A stretch of DNA of 64,000 nt from Pseudomonas sp. MM213 (GCF_020423045.1 NZ_CP081943.1:1736001-1800000); one strand, 5' to 3'. Counted from the first letter of the stretch, positions 52,380-61,306 are shown. Translations and numbers: made by a program. Notes: generated by a model not told the origin, from the letters alone.

Positions 52380-53627
52380 ATGAAACAACCTTTCATAGCG
52401 CTGACAATGGGTGCCCTAGTGAGCGCAACTGCCCAGGCTGCGAACTACGGAACGGATTTCAATCTTACGATGTTGCCGGCTTCCGGCGGAATGGCCGGGG
52501 TCGGCGTCGCTCGCCCACTGGAGCCCGCGGCGGCTCTTTATGGCAATCCCGCGGCTTTGACCCAGTTTAGAGATGCAACCCGCTTTTCGCTCGGGGCTAC
52601 ATACTTTGAACCGAGCCTTAATGTAGAACACGACGGATCAGTGACCGGCGCTGCTTGGGCAGACGATTCCAAGGCCTCGTCTTATCTCATACCAGCGGTC
52701 GCGATCACCCAACCGCTGGGAGAGAACGACGTTTTGGGCTTTGGTTTTACCGTAGTGTCGGGGGTGGGGTCCGACTTCAAGGGTGCCGGCGGACCACATC
52801 CTGGCGGGTGTTCTGCGGGGGGCGGGGTTTACTGCACTTCAGCCAGCCTGGATCCGAATGCAGAGATGGTTGTTTTTGGCGCCAACGTTGGCTACGGCCA
52901 CCGTTTCAGTGACGCTCTATCCGGCGGGGTGGCGATCACCGTGGCTCAAGGTTACGCACAGATGCCGCTGAATTCCGACACTTCCAGTGTTCACGCTTTC
53001 GGTGTGCGTGCCACGCTTGGCATAAATTACGACGTCGGTGCCACCACCATTGGCGCCTACTATCGCAGCCCCATGTCAATGAGATACCAGAACCTGTTCA
53101 ACAATGGTCCCGGCAAATTCAGTGACACCACTATCGAGCAACCGCAGGAATTTGCTTTCGGCATCGCCAATCGGGCGTTGATGAATGGCAAGCTGTTGAT
53201 AGCCCTCGATGTTCTTTATAAAGACTGGAGCAGCGCTGAATTTTACAAGGATATTTACGAGAGCCAGACAGTGATCGCTACGGGCGCCGAACTGACTACC
53301 GGCGCTGCCAAATGGCGTATCGGTTACAGCCATGTCAACAGCCCCATCAAGAACGACGTCGGTAGCAGCATTGCGGGGAACAATTCTTTCGCCCTGAATG
53401 GAGTTTCCATTCCTCTTAACCCACCGATTGTCCAATACCTCCAGGCTGTTGACGCGGCAGTGATTTGGCTTGATCAAGTAACACTGGGCGCGGGCTACGA
53501 GATCAACAAAAATCTACGCGTGGACAGCCACTTGGGGCTTGCCCTGAACAGGAGCGAGCAGATCGGCGCAAACAACGTGGAAGCGAAAGCTTGGCAACTA
53601 GGTGCCGGCTTGACGTGGAGCTTCTGA
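52380..53627 (+). CDS. FadL/TodX-family outer-membrane transporter
   Basis: 415 residues. Cleavable signal peptide (MKQPFIALTMGALVSATAQA), then the hatch motif with GNPAAL and GVGVARPLEPAAALYGNPAA, alternating amphipathic strands, and a terminal aromatic WSF, all typical of the FadL/TodX family that carries hydrophobic compounds across the outer membrane. It lies next to the catabolic and two-component genes and would import the substrate. Intact, with AAGGAAA ribosome site. Confidence 0.9.
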   Translation: MKQPFIALTMGALVSATAQAANYGTDFNLTMLPASGGMAGVGVARPLEPAAALYGNPAALTQFRDATRFSLGATYFEPSLNVEHDGSVTGAAWADDSKASSYLIPAVAITQPLGENDVLGFGFTVVSGVGSDFKGAGGPHPGGCSAGGGVYCTSASLDPNAEMVVFGANVGYGHRFSDALSGGVAITVAQGYAQMPLNSDTSSVHAFGVRATLGINYDVGATTIGAYYRSPMSMRYQNLFNNGPGKFSDTTIEQPQEFAFGIANRALMNGKLLIALDVLYKDWSSAEFYKDIYESQTVIATGAELTTGAAKWRIGYSHVNSPIKNDVGSSIAGNNSFALNGVSIPLNPPIVQYLQAVDAAVIWLDQVTLGAGYEINKNLRVDSHLGLALNRSEQIGANNVEAKAWQLGAGLTWSF

Positions 53628-53916
53628 CATCAGAGCGCGATCGCGCTAATTATCGACAAAGGCGATCTTGATCGTTGCCAAGAATCGTGTGCCCAGGTGA
53701 GCTGGGGCAACTAACACGACTTACGGTCGGCCAAACACGCTGAGCTGGGCCGTGATATAGCCCAGATCAGCGTTCGTAGCACCAGCCGATCAAGGAACCT
53801 CCCGGCTCTGCCGGGGAGGCAGCGGTGGCGAAAAACTTCGCCTCTTTCCAACAAAAGGATTCGGACACCGTGCTCGCTGATACATATTGCCGACTCAGAA
53901 GCCATGGAGACCACAC

Positions 53917-53970
53917 GTGAGAAAGCCAGCTATGAAAATCATCATCGAAGAATGGGATGGCGACGGTACT
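53917..53970 (+). pseudogene. 5' remnant of AbrB-like antitoxin (copy 3)
   Basis: GTG 53917 starts MRKPAMKIIIEEWDGDG as in the copies at 23137 and 36383, with the same GGAGACCACAC ribosome site, then diverges abruptly at about 53967. Only the first 17 or so codons remain. 53628-53916 shows no gene. Confidence 0.75.
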
Positions 53971-54057
53971 TCTAGCATTAGCGCCCTCTCCTGCTCGACC
54001 TCTATCGCCTCAGTCCAAGTCCACAAAGGCAAGAAACGCGACGGTGTCATTCTGCAT

Positions 54058-54192
54058 TCAACCGGGTCGTGAAATACCGTGATGGCGCAGTTTGCGATAG
54101 AGCGTATTGCGGCTGATCCCTAGGCGGGCGGCAACATGGGCGATATGCCAGTGTTCCGCCTCAATCAATGTTAACAGTGTCTGCCGCTCGGA
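54058..54192 (-). pseudogene. C-terminal HTH of a sigma-54-dependent (Fis-type) regulator
   Basis: Minus-strand codons encode SERQTLLTLIEAEHWHIAHV then AARLGISRNTLYRKLRHHGI and a stop: the Fis-like helix-turn-helix that ends NtrC/AcoR-type activators. The central ATPase and N-terminal domains are absent. AcoR-type regulators often accompany ExaC/AcoD aldehyde dehydrogenases, so this may be what is left of the original regulator of the nearby dehydrogenase. Confidence 0.7.
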
Positions 54193-54295
54193 TATCGAAT
54201 GTCACGCAAGCCCCCCTCTCCAGTCGGCCGATAAGATCAAACGGCCTTCGTTTCCACCCTCGTCCCAACATGTTCAGTCGACGCGTTGAGTGATA
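54193..54295 (-). pseudogene. Scar of Xre antitoxin 3' end
   Basis: GATATCGAATGTCACGCAAG ... CCGATAAGATCAAACGGC and TTTCCACCCTCGTCCC match the C-terminal coding part of the Xre antitoxins at 23.8 and 31.6 kb in the same orientation, shortened by deletions. It joins directly to the regulator remnant. 54296-54608 has no supported gene. Confidence 0.6.
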
Positions 54296-54608
54296 CGGCA
54301 TCTGATTAAGTGTAAGCGTCTGGCGAACACAGCTTGCAACTGGTGAAAAAGACGAATGTTAGCGCCGTGACCTGCTATGGATGGCAGTGATCTACAAGGT
54401 TGCAAGCATTTTGGAAGGAGCGAGGTCATTACCGACTACAGCGCCGATGGCGTAAATCACTACCGAGTTTGCGTCGGCCAACACTTGGGCTAATGCCAAC
54501 AGCTAGATATTGCCACGTTGAGTTTGCTCCGGCAGCACGAGAGTCGCTTCGTTCATATGAGAGATCCTTTGGGTATCCGTATGAAATGGCCGAGTCCGCC
54601 GAGCGCGA

Positions 54609-55727
54609 TCAGCTCTGTTTTTGGAGCATCAGGCGCACGCCTAATGCAGCTGCTTCGATGGCGCCTGCGATGTACCCCGGAAACTGCGGTGACCATTCAC
54701 TGCCAATTCCAATCAACCGCCCCGCCCAAGGGGAGGAATCGACTGTTGCTTCTAGGCTGACTGAGTGTTGCCCTCCGTCGAGCAAATCTTGAGCAACAGA
54801 GGTGAGAGGATCCTGCGCCCAGTCTTTGAGGAATTCAGCCACAGGCTTACCCGCCTCTGGCCCGAAAAGCCGCACCAACTGAGCGCGACACATTGTCTGC
54901 AACTGTTCTTGAGGCATTACGTTGCGCGTCTGCGCCGGGATGCCTATAAAGCCGAACAGCGCGGCATGTCCACCAGGCGACGAGGCGTCATGAATCTCCA
55001 CCATAGGGCCTACTGCGCTCCGTGCTTGTCCGGACAATCCGGTTTTGTTCCAGAATGCGGAGTCGAATACGGCGAGGTATTTGGCGTGAGGAGCCATCCA
55101 GGTTGGGGTACTTCGCCATAGCTGCGCAATCGAAGGGGGAAGTCCTGGCAAAAAGTCTATGTCTTGGGCCAGCAATCGCGGTGGAGCGGCTAACAGAATG
55201 TGCTCGACCGCCCATGATTCTCGGCTGCCGTCCCCGCTCTCACTCTCTATTTCCAAGTGCTGCTCGCAGGCATGGAGACGACGTACTGCCCGTCCCATGC
55301 GCACTTTGTCGGGATTTACGTTGGCAGCAAGCGCATCGACTAAAGCCGCCATACCGCCCAGTAAGCGTACCGAAGACGGCGAAGTAGAGTAGCCCTGTGT
55401 GCGTACGGGCCTCGCTCCGGCAATGCGCTCGATCACGCTGTCGCCTTGTACGTTCTGCACAAACCGCTCTAGGCCAAGATCGGCTACCAGGCTGTCAAGC
55501 TGCGGCTGGAAATCGGGCCAAAACCAAGACGGCCCTAGGTCAAAGCGGTCGGAGGGATCTGATAGGCCTGCAACTGTGCCCTCAAGCGCGACGGATAGAG
55601 CCCGTCCTCCGAGTCTCTCGCGGGCTTCAAATAAGACATAATCATAGATGCCTTGGGATTCAAGTAAATAGGCCGCGTATAGCCCGCTGATGCCTCCGCC
55701 GATGATCGCGATGCGAATCTGGTTCAT
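54609..55727 (-). CDS. FAD-dependent amine oxidase-like oxidoreductase
   Basis: 372 residues. N-terminal dinucleotide-binding motif IAIIGGGISGLYAAYLLE, the FAD signature FEARERLGGRALSV, and a C-terminal FAD segment AGRLIGIGSEWSPQFPGYIA. Flavin monoamine oxidase type, on the short side of the family (usually 430-500). The ATG overlaps the stop of the cupin gene (ATGA), so they are co-translated. Probably cytoplasmic; substrate unknown. Under possible control of the LysR gene at 56894. Confidence 0.8.
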   Translation of the reverse strand: MNQIRIAIIGGGISGLYAAYLLESQGIYDYVLFEARERLGGRALSVALEGTVAGLSDPSDRFDLGPSWFWPDFQPQLDSLVADLGLERFVQNVQGDSVIERIAGARPVRTQGYSTSPSSVRLLGGMAALVDALAANVNPDKVRMGRAVRRLHACEQHLEIESESGDGSRESWAVEHILLAAPPRLLAQDIDFLPGLPPSIAQLWRSTPTWMAPHAKYLAVFDSAFWNKTGLSGQARSAVGPMVEIHDASSPGGHAALFGFIGIPAQTRNVMPQEQLQTMCRAQLVRLFGPEAGKPVAEFLKDWAQDPLTSVAQDLLDGGQHSVSLEATVDSSPWAGRLIGIGSEWSPQFPGYIAGAIEAAALGVRLMLQKQS

Positions 55728-56398
55728 GGTAATGCCTTGCTTGAAAGCCCGATCAGGCGTCCACGCCTAAAATAGATCGTGCACCCCTCTGTTGCGGTAT
55801 ACAGCTGCGGGTGTTCTCCCGATGGAAAACGCAGCCAGCTGCCAGCCTCGTAATGCCGTCCGGCTTCGACCAAACTTCCAGCCAAGACCAAAAGCTCGGA
55901 GTTCTCGACGGGAGCATCGAATAACAGTGCACCCGCAGGTAAGCGCACCAGACAAACAGCCTCGGATTCACTGGCATGTAACGGGCAGACCTCGCGGTCA
56001 CTTTCTTGTTGCCATGCATCTGGCCGTCGCGTGTCGATCCGCACCTTGACCTGCTCATCCGCAGACATCTGCCAAAGCTTCACGAAAATGACGGTGTCTT
56101 CAGGGCTGGAAGGCGCATGGCTGGAACCCGGAGGGTTGCGCAGATACCAGCCTGCGGGATAGCTGTCGTCATCGTCTACAAACGTACCGGAAAGGACGAG
56201 GATTTCCTCTCCGCCAGGGTGTTGATGAGGGGCAAAACTGGAACCGGCTGAGTAGCGAACAATACTCGTTGCACGAGCTCTTTCGCCGCCGACTCGATCA
56301 AGCATGACCCTCTCAACGCCCGGCTGTGGCGATGCCACCCAGTTGTAGTCATGAGCAGCGACAGCAGCGCGCTGGGTGAAGTCAGAATTGATGAGCAC
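55724..56398 (-). CDS. ChrR-like double-cupin protein
   Basis: 224 residues from GTG 56398, with TGGAGA upstream; the longer open frame to 56551 runs through the SDR/CMD scar and is rejected. The first cupin has metal ligands in SFAPHQHPGGEEILVLSGTF; a second, degenerate cupin covers about 130-215 (LLVLAGSLVEAG, LRFPSGEHPQLY). Resembles the cupin domain of ChrR anti-sigma factors but without the zinc-binding anti-sigma part. Co-translated with the amine oxidase. Confidence 0.75.
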   Translation of the reverse strand: MLINSDFTQRAAVAAHDYNWVASPQPGVERVMLDRVGGERARATSIVRYSAGSSFAPHQHPGGEEILVLSGTFVDDDDSYPAGWYLRNPPGSSHAPSSPEDTVIFVKLWQMSADEQVKVRIDTRRPDAWQQESDREVCPLHASESEAVCLVRLPAGALLFDAPVENSELLVLAGSLVEAGRHYEAGSWLRFPSGEHPQLYTATEGCTIYFRRGRLIGLSSKALP

Positions 56399-56465
56399 GG
56401 CTGTTCTCCAGGGAATTAAATGCAGGTATTGGGCGACGGTGATCACCGTCGCCGCATATCGATTC

Positions 56466-56707
56466 TCAAGCAGCAGGCAGTTGAGCGTGTGCGTCCAGGA
56501 CTCTTGCCAAATACACCAATGCAGCGCCTGCATTGAGCGCGATGGCAACACCTAGTGCCTCGGCAATCTCGCCCCGGTTTTCTCTGCACGGCCGCCCACG
56601 ATGACTACGTTACCGCCTTGCTGTAATACGAGCCGCGCGGTTTCCAGGCCCATTCCACTGGTGCCGCCGACGACTAATAATTTCTTGCCGGTGAATTGAT
56701 TGCTAAT
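56466..56707 (-). pseudogene. SDR N-terminus joined to CMD/AhpD-like C-terminus
   Basis: Minus strand: SNQFTGKKLLVVGGTSGMGL then ETARLVLQQGGNVVIVGGRA is the N-terminal Rossmann part of a short-chain dehydrogenase, but its start codon is ATT instead of ATG. In a different frame the sequence continues EIAEALGVAIALNAGAALVY then LARVLDAHAQLPAA and a stop, as at the C-terminus of carboxymuconolactone-decarboxylase-like proteins. The middle of both genes is missing, so a deletion fused two neighbours of the cupin/oxidase operon. Confidence 0.65.
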
Positions 56708-56893
56708 TTAAATACTCCAGATAGTGAGTGAGGCCATGCGGGAAACCGAGAACCGGTCATCAGCCTTTAAAACGCGGCCCTTAATCGTCGGACCGCACGA
56801 TGTGCTGCTTAGGTACGAGCGAATTATTGACCTCTATCGATGGTGGTACAAACGAGATAAAGTGTTAGGTCGATAAAGAAAAGGTTTACCGCT

Positions 56894-57850
56894 ATGGCAG
56901 CGCCCGTCCATCTCAATGCACTGCGGGCTTTTGAAGCCAGTGCTCGTCATCAAAGCTTTTCTGTTGCTGCCGAAGAGTTGAACGTCACCCCGGCAGCCGT
57001 TGGGCAGCTAGTGCGCACCCTTGAGCAGTGGTTAGGCACGCCCCTGTTCCATCGAGGCTCCAGTGGCAAGGCACGGTTGGTCGCTACGGAGGTTGCTGAG
57101 CGTGCGCTCCCTGACATTCGGGCTGGATTCGAGCGGCTTACGTTGGGCATGGAACGGATGAGGGATAATTCACCCAGCGGGGTTCTGACGGTCACGGTCA
57201 GTCCCGCATTTGCCGCCAAATGGTTATTGCCGCGAATTGAACGCTTCCACGCCGCTTGGCCAGATACTGATGTCCGGCTTGATACGCAGCTCAAAGCAGT
57301 AGACTTCCTGGCTCAAAGAATCGATATCGGAGTGCGATATGGTGCCGGTCACTGGCCTGGCCTGATCGCAGAAAAACTTATGGACGAGGAAATCTACCCT
57401 GTTTGCTCACCTCTACTGAAAAGTACGCCGGACTGTTTGCAAACGCTGGCTGAATTGGCAAATGAAACCCTGATTCATGACCTGTCGATGGACGGACACG
57501 CAGGATTCACGACTTGGGCTACCTGGTTGCAAACGGTTGGGATGAAAGACCTATCGACGCAGCGGGGAATGAAGATCAACAACTCTGCAGCGGTGCTTCA
57601 AGCGGCAATAGATGGGCAAGGGATTGCGCTTGCGCGCAGCGTCATGGCCCAAGATGATCTGGCTGCTGGTAGGTTGATCCGCTTGTTTCCGGATATTCAG
57701 TTTGTCTCTCCATTGGCCTATTACGTTGTCTATCGCTCGGAATGTGTAAGCCTACCGAGATTAAAGGCCTTTCGAGACTGGTTATTTGAGGAGGCTCGCA
57801 CCCTATCAAAAGATCGTTGGCTCGCTTTTGGTGCTGCTATCGCCAAATAG
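56894..57850 (+). CDS. LysR-family transcriptional regulator (GcvA-like)
   Basis: 318 residues. N-terminal winged HTH (about 8-65; LNALRAFEASARHQSFSVAA, VTPAAVGQLVRTLEQWLG) and a LysR substrate domain with the GcvA-like phrases VSPAFAAKWLLPRIERFHAA and DIGVRYGAGHWPGL, AAIDGQGIALARS. Divergent from the damaged SDR/cupin/amine-oxidase operon, which it probably regulates. ATG at 56894; normal length. Confidence 0.9.
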   Translation: MAAPVHLNALRAFEASARHQSFSVAAEELNVTPAAVGQLVRTLEQWLGTPLFHRGSSGKARLVATEVAERALPDIRAGFERLTLGMERMRDNSPSGVLTVTVSPAFAAKWLLPRIERFHAAWPDTDVRLDTQLKAVDFLAQRIDIGVRYGAGHWPGLIAEKLMDEEIYPVCSPLLKSTPDCLQTLAELANETLIHDLSMDGHAGFTTWATWLQTVGMKDLSTQRGMKINNSAAVLQAAIDGQGIALARSVMAQDDLAAGRLIRLFPDIQFVSPLAYYVVYRSECVSLPRLKAFRDWLFEEARTLSKDRWLAFGAAIAK

Positions 57851-58006
57851 TATTCGAGCACTTTCAGATACTTTGTTCCCTGAGCGCTATCAACATTGGA
57901 ATGATGTGGCACGACGTCGCGTGAATGCATTGCACGGTTCAGTCAGGGTAACCGCAGGGCTCGGGGAGGACGACAGTATGCGCCCCGGGCAACCCGCCTG
58001 GCGCGA

Positions 58007-58740
58007 TCAAGCTGGTTGCCACTTGTGCGGCAGCAACTGATCGATTTCACTCGCCTGCGTCGGCAGACGCATGAGAACATCCTTCAAATAGGCATACGGA
58101 TCATGCCCATTCAGCCGCGCCGACGGGATCAAACTCATGATCGCCGCCGCCCGTTTTCCACTGCGCGACAGCGCTGCCCAGCGTTTCAGGCTGTAATCCA
58201 GTGCTCTGCTGATAGCCGAACCTTCAGGCACGAGATCACGTTGGTTGATCATCCAGGCATGCAGCAAATCCATTACCGGTACGTGGCATGCAGTTCGAAG
58301 AACTTGCGCCGCGCATGCCGGCACGCATGTCCATGGGCTCGGTGGCGAGCCAGATGGAGTCGATGCGGATCATCGCAGCAGGTCTCGCTGGAAAGCAAAA
58401 CACGCCGCTGCATTTTCTGCCGGCCAACTCACCACGACTACGCCTTTTGAATACGGCACTTCGATTCGGATCGTGGCAGGAAGGGCCTGATGCATCGGCA
58501 CGGCGGCGACGTCTTGACCGGGATGAAGGCGGTTTGAAGTGTCAGGTTTTTCTGCGCATGCACGCGTATCCATTTATGGACGAGGTTGGCGTTGAGGTTG
58601 TGGGTCAACGCGACATTGGCGATCGAGATGTCAGGCTGCGCGCATTCGGCGATGACCTGGGCCTTGAAGGACTTTGAATAGGTACGGCGTACTTGTGGCA
58701 TGGGCGTCCGCTTAAAAAGGCTAAAAATGGTGTCCACTTA
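58007..58740 (-). mobile_element. IS66-family remnant with internal deletion
   Basis: Minus strand, in order: TnpA (from about 58701; MPQVRRTYSKSFKAQVIAEC), the start of TnpB (58373 region; MIRIDSIWLATEPMDMRAG), then directly the C-terminal end of TnpC (DYSLKRWAALSRSGKRAAAI ... ARLNGHDPYAYLKDVLMRLP) ending at 58007. Most of TnpB and TnpC is missing, so the element is dead. 57851-58006 has nothing further. Confidence 0.85.
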
Positions 58741-58756
58741 ATTTAGGTGGACACCA
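58728..58756. repeat. Inverted repeat at the IS66 remnant edge
   Basis: TGGTGTCCAC-TTAATTTAG-GTGGACACCA, a perfect 10-bp stem. It may be an insertion-sequence end abutting another, or a hairpin stop. Confidence 0.6.
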
Positions 58757-58929
58757 TCGCCTGAAGCGACGGTGTCAGGAAGGTGTGTTGCCCGGACGGT
58801 TACACAAGAGCGTCCGTATCGCTCTCGTCAGACGTCAGTTCGTAATTAAGGGTGAAGATAAATATCATCTCTAACGCTCAGCTTCAGCAAGATCCTACGT
58901 GGCTTCGATTGTCACACGACGCGACTCGA

Positions 58930-58945
58930 GCCGGGCTTAAGCCCG
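58930..58945. repeat. Dispersed GCCGGGC hairpin (isolated copy)
   Basis: GCCGGGCTTAAGCCCG followed by AAGGAGCGAC, identical in its stem-loop to 31567-31582. It lies outside the 9-37 kb cargo, beside the diguanylate cyclase. The rest of 58757-59075 shows no gene. Confidence 0.7.
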
Positions 58946-59075
58946 AAGGAGCGACCTTTTAATTGACCTCATTTCACACCACAGCTTAGCTATGGCTGCC
59001 ATTCGGAATGAAAGCGAATCGAATCACCATATCCTGTGGGGCTATGTGATTGCAGCTAGAGTCCGAACGCCATTT

Positions 59076-60020
59076 TCAGTTCACTCGGTTGCGCCCGCTG
59101 CGCTTGGCTCGATAGAGCGCGACATCGGCACGAGTCAGAAGGCTTTCCACATCGTCACCCGCTTTGGCGAGGGTGACACCAAAGGACGCAGTTACAGTGT
59201 CAAGCACCTCATCCGTGCCACGAACCTTGATCCGCAGTGCCTGAATTTTTAAGCGCAGCTGCTCAGCAAATGTATGAGCACTGGTGAGATCAAAACACTC
59301 GTGCAGGACTACACAGAACTCTTCACCACCATAGCGTGCCGCCAGGGCCTGAGGCGGGATTGAGTTCCGTAACACCTGACCAACATGCTCAAGGACGCGG
59401 TCGCCCAAAGGATGGCCATACCGGTCATTGAACTGCTTGAAATGATCAATATCCAACATGACCAATGCCACCCCATGAGGAGCGTTGTTCAATGCATGCT
59501 CCAGCAAGCGAGCGAAGGTAGCTCGGTTCAACACCTTAGTCAGACCATCCAAAGATGCAGCCAGTTGGGCACGCTCGAGCTTGTCTTTCAGACTCTTGAT
59601 TTCATTTTGCGCTGAGTGCAGCTGGGAGAGGAAAAGCTCTTGCTGATCCTGCATGACCTGGGTGCTCTGTTGCAGCTCGCTCAGAATGGCGGGCAACCTC
59701 TGGTCGACCGGCTCCGCGAGCATTTCCATGCAATGCCCAAGACTGGCTTGAAAATTGGAACTACCATTCACGCTACGCGAGACATTACGCTCCATGTCGT
59801 CAACCAGATCGATCGCTTGTTGTTGCCCTGCGCGCGCCTCCTCCAATTCGTCACGAATGATGTAGTCGCGAAAAAGCTTCGTAGCAGATTCTGGAGGGAA
59901 ACAGTCGAAGTCTTTGACCACCCTGTCCAGATGGCGATTAAGCTCTGGCTCCTGACCTTTGCTGTAGGTGTACCAGAGAGCATAGTGCACAGGATTTGGT
60001 GGAATGTTGTGACGCACCAT
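59076..60020 (-). CDS. GGDEF diguanylate cyclase, N-terminus separated by an amber codon
   Basis: 314 residues from ATG 60018-60020. C-terminal GGDEF domain with RYGGEEF, DIDHFKQFNDRYGHPLGD and the final DVALYRAKRSGRNRV, so it should make cyclic di-GMP; no RxxD inhibitory site is visible in front of GGEEF. The N-terminal 150 residues are helical. In the same frame upstream, ATG 60113 starts MSQSETRATALALYPEDSRE, followed by AAALL, then TAG at 60036-60038, then QAVPL and this Met. The natural protein is therefore about 345 residues, and the amber codon either inactivates it or forces restart at 60020. Confidence 0.8.
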   Translation of the reverse strand: MVRHNIPPNPVHYALWYTYSKGQEPELNRHLDRVVKDFDCFPPESATKLFRDYIIRDELEEARAGQQQAIDLVDDMERNVSRSVNGSSNFQASLGHCMEMLAEPVDQRLPAILSELQQSTQVMQDQQELFLSQLHSAQNEIKSLKDKLERAQLAASLDGLTKVLNRATFARLLEHALNNAPHGVALVMLDIDHFKQFNDRYGHPLGDRVLEHVGQVLRNSIPPQALAARYGGEEFCVVLHECFDLTSAHTFAEQLRLKIQALRIKVRGTDEVLDTVTASFGVTLAKAGDDVESLLTRADVALYRAKRSGRNRVN

Positions 60021-60432
60021 CAGTGGTACGGCCTGCTAAAGCAGAGCCGCCGCCTCGCGGGAGTCCTCTGGATACAGCGCTAGGGCAGTCGCACGCGTCT
60101 CTGATTGGCTCATAACGTCACTGTGGTTGGTTTTTATTGGCATATATGAAGTCGGGGGGCAGCATATCCTTACGTACACCAAGCAGCCATACATAAGTCC
60201 ATGAGTAAGACGTCCAGCGTTCCTGTCGATTACGAAATCATCCCAGGCATGCTCCCAATTTGACACGGTCGCCGTGTTGGAAGAAATTGATGATCCGCCT
60301 CTTCTCTTCGACCTGAAATCCTGTGGCTGTATCTGCAGCCCAAATTTTTCAGCACGATCGATTGGATGTTCCCCAACCGGCCACTGGCCCAGTCGATTAC
60401 TGGGTGCCTGGTTTCCTAATAGGATTGACAAA

Positions 60433-60744
60433 TTGCTGACTCGCCCCGACAAAGATGCGCTACGTGCGATGCTGGAATCGCAAGTTCAAGAAAAGCTGCA
60501 GCACGACCCTGATGCGGTAACGACTTATGCAGCACAGCCTGAACCCGAACGAAAGCCATACACCAGTAAGCCCACGGTTCAGGACAAGGCATTTCACAGG
60601 GAGCTCGATCAGATGCGTGCGGATGCTGAAGCCGGAGTGATACATAAATCAGTGCGCGAGCCAATGGACGATGGTGAGTCTAGCCTTGCGCTCAATGATT
60701 ACCCTGGCTTGAAAGAGGCAGGCTCTGCATCAAATCAGTGGTGA
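60433..60744 (+). CDS. Hypothetical protein
   Basis: 103 residues from TTG 60433 (AGGA 8 bases upstream); the open frame back to 60274 does not look coding. Acidic/basic mixed helix at the start (TRPDKDALRAMLESQVQEKL) and a middle of FHRELDQMRADAEAGVIHKS. No family recognised. It may overlap the scar of an older gene. 60114-60432 has no other supported feature. Confidence 0.4.
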   Translation: MLTRPDKDALRAMLESQVQEKLQHDPDAVTTYAAQPEPERKPYTSKPTVQDKAFHRELDQMRADAEAGVIHKSVREPMDDGESSLALNDYPGLKEAGSASNQW

Positions 60745-60789
60745 TGTTTTGGCGCCTGTGCTGCGCTAATCGGTACCTCGCCGCCCTCC

Positions 60790-60943
60790 TCTTATGCAGC
60801 TGTCGACGCATGGTCAGGATGATTGCTCCGACGCAGATGAACGTTGACCCAACTACCCGGCTGACCCACCGGGATAGCTCGGGACGGGTCAACACGCCCT
60901 TGGCCCAAGAGACCAGTGCGGCATACAGACTAAGAGACGTCAC
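60790..60943 (-). pseudogene. C-terminal fragment of a LysE/RhtB-family exporter
   Basis: Minus strand: SLSLYAALVSWAKGVLTRPE then VVGSTFICVGAIILTMRR, the last helix and conserved Gly-rich end of LysE-type amino-acid exporters. The five preceding helices are missing, and the frame runs on beyond the normal end. Confidence 0.55.
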
Positions 60944-60952
60944 CGAGCCTGA

Positions 60953-61168
60953 TCACGCGAGCTTTATGGCTCCGCCCTGGATATCGTCACGCGCCATTCG
61001 TAAGTCAATAGCGTCCTGGTTAAGTCGGTGAATCATGTTGAGCAACCGCTGGCGTAGCACTTCGTCTTGGAGCTGCTCTACTGCGCGCATCATATCGAGC
61101 GCCGCTACCTCATTGTTAGTGGCGACGGAGTCGAGCAGTTTGCGCATGCTTCTTGATGGTCGATTCAT
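60953..61168 (-). CDS. Small hypothetical helical protein
   Basis: 71 residues from ATG 61168, with GGGAG 6 bases upstream (in-frame TTG at 61174 is less likely). Mostly helical and charged: RSMRKLLDSVATNNEVAALD, EQLQDEVLRQRLLNMIHRLN. No family recognised. Good ribosome site and codon use suggest a real gene. Confidence 0.5.
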   Translation of the reverse strand: MNRPSRSMRKLLDSVATNNEVAALDMMRAVEQLQDEVLRQRLLNMIHRLNQDAIDLRMARDDIQGGAIKLA

Positions 61169-61306
61169 CTCCAACTCCCTGGATTTCAGTGACGCGAATC
61201 ATAGGGCCGGAATGTTTCGTCAGTGTTTCAGTTGCATGAACTGGTTTTGAATCACCAGCTCGGGCTGATTTGACGCTAGCTGGAGGGGTGCCCCATGAGG
61301 TGTCGA

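Noticed and set aside
60036..60452. 138-codon minus-strand frame
   Set aside because: Only its last 25 codons (from 60113) are real, as the N-terminus of the diguanylate cyclase; the rest is upstream non-coding DNA.
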